The position numbers were made by a program, and so were the translations under genes. From assembly GCA_023205875.1 (NCBI GenBank), contig CP060765.1:558001-622000 (forward strand): a DNA stretch of 64,000 nt. Reading direction: 5' to 3'. Positions 63,648-64,000 of this stretch are shown piece after piece. Every line of letters begins with the position of its first letter. The first letter of the stretch is position 1. This DNA comes from Chloropicon primus (Eukaryota > Chlorophyta > Chloropicophyceae > Chloropicales > Chloropicaceae). Below the pieces are notes generated by a model. That model saw nothing but the letters and a program-made list of their open reading frames with translations. It was not told the DNA's origin and did no database searches.

Positions 63648-64000
63648 ATGGTGAGCGGAGGGGTGAAGGTGTACAACAGGGACCTGCTTCAAGAGGTGTG
63701 CCAGGCAGGGGACCACGACCTCACGCAAGGGGGACCTGGAACGAACGAAGGGGAGAGCTCCAGCTTCAGCATTCAGGGAGGAGAACTGGGTGGTTTGGGG
63801 TCGGACTACGAGTCTTCGAGCTTGGTGTCCCTCGGGGGCCGAGGAAGCGGAAAGGATGCGGATCAGGGGCAGGGAGGGGCCAATGACAGGTTCTTCGCGG
63901 CGAACCTGGCCGGGGCGGACGGAGCGGAGAAGGTGGGGGGACCGAGCGGGAGCGGGAGGGCGAAGAAGAGGGAGGAACCGGCGAGTGGGGGCGTGGGGAG
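63648..64000 (+). CDS. partial gene, N-terminus of an unknown protein
   Basis: An open frame from ATG 63648 (preceded by CACAAGG) that runs off the window end with no stop, at least 117 codons. It begins MVSGGVKVYNRDLLQEVCQ and continues Gly/Ser/Asp-rich (SSFSIQGGELGGLGSDYES, GGRGSGKDADQ). No domain is identifiable from this part. It is listed because frame, GC3 bias and position opposite a divergent neighbour fit a real gene. Confidence 0.55.
   Translation, partial: MVSGGVKVYNRDLLQEVCQAGDHDLTQGGPGTNEGESSSFSIQGGELGGLGSDYESSSLVSLGGRGSGKDADQGQGGANDRFFAANLAGADGAEKVGGPSGSGRAKKREEPASGGVG

Overview
The window is a gene-dense, GC-rich piece of a nuclear genome. It comes from a unicellular green alga, or at least an organism with a green plastid. 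A chlorophyll b reductase (NYC1/NOL family) points to a chlorophyll b lineage. Several proteins have plastid-transit-like N-termini: a PDZ-like protein, a YjgA/DarP-like protein, a glutaredoxin, a BASS4-like transporter and a BolA. There is also a plant class I trehalose-6-phosphate synthase and an F-box/kelch protein matching the C-terminal half of plant ZEITLUPE/FKF1. A 12-kb axonemal dynein gene, IFT22 and two ciliary microtubule-inner-protein-like genes show that the cell can build a flagellum. About ten genes have the pentamer TGTAA shortly after the stop codon, the known poly(A) signal of Chlamydomonas-type algae. A compact prasinophyte-like chlorophyte is my best inference; the species is not identified.

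Thirty-four protein genes are called, one of them running off the right edge, plus one doubtful small ORF. Most are single-exon. I resolved ten introns, all GT-AG, from 81 to 418 nt. Genes largely alternate in strand: starts face each other across 0.3-1 kb of simple-repeat-rich DNA, and ends face each other across as little as 25 nt.

Left to right: 0.1-3 kb holds an adaptin-binding p34 homologue and a six-TM guanylyl cyclase. 3-8.1 kb holds an aspartic protease whose ATG overlaps the stop of NAA38, then TPS1. 8.5-13 kb holds an unknown protein, a MOSC protein and a PDZ-like protein. 13.3-15.6 kb holds the highlight, an intact Fanzor (eukaryotic TnpB-like RNA-guided nuclease family) with a structured 3' flank. 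16-34.9 kb holds a nucleotide-sugar transporter, a four-MA3 translation regulator, the dynein heavy chain, a HARE-HTH-like gene and MMTAG2. 35-46.6 kb holds two glutaredoxins flanking a YeiH-family membrane protein, a secreted propeller-like protein, a YjgA-like protein, an ENTH/VHS-like protein, chlorophyll b reductase, a HAD phosphatase and ADAT3. 46.7-64 kb holds the ciliary pair, a BASS4-like transporter, a START protein, IFT22, ALG2 and ALG7 (both of the dolichol-linked oligosaccharide pathway), a ZTL-like F-box/kelch protein without LOV, BolA, an unknown gene and the start of another.

The strongest candidate for an unusual system is the Fanzor locus at about 13.3-15.7 kb. All three RuvC catalytic residues and the zinc ribbon are present, it carries a eukaryote-style basic N-terminal extension made of duplicated units, and hairpins just after the stop sit where guide-RNA scaffolds are found in TnpB/Fanzor elements.
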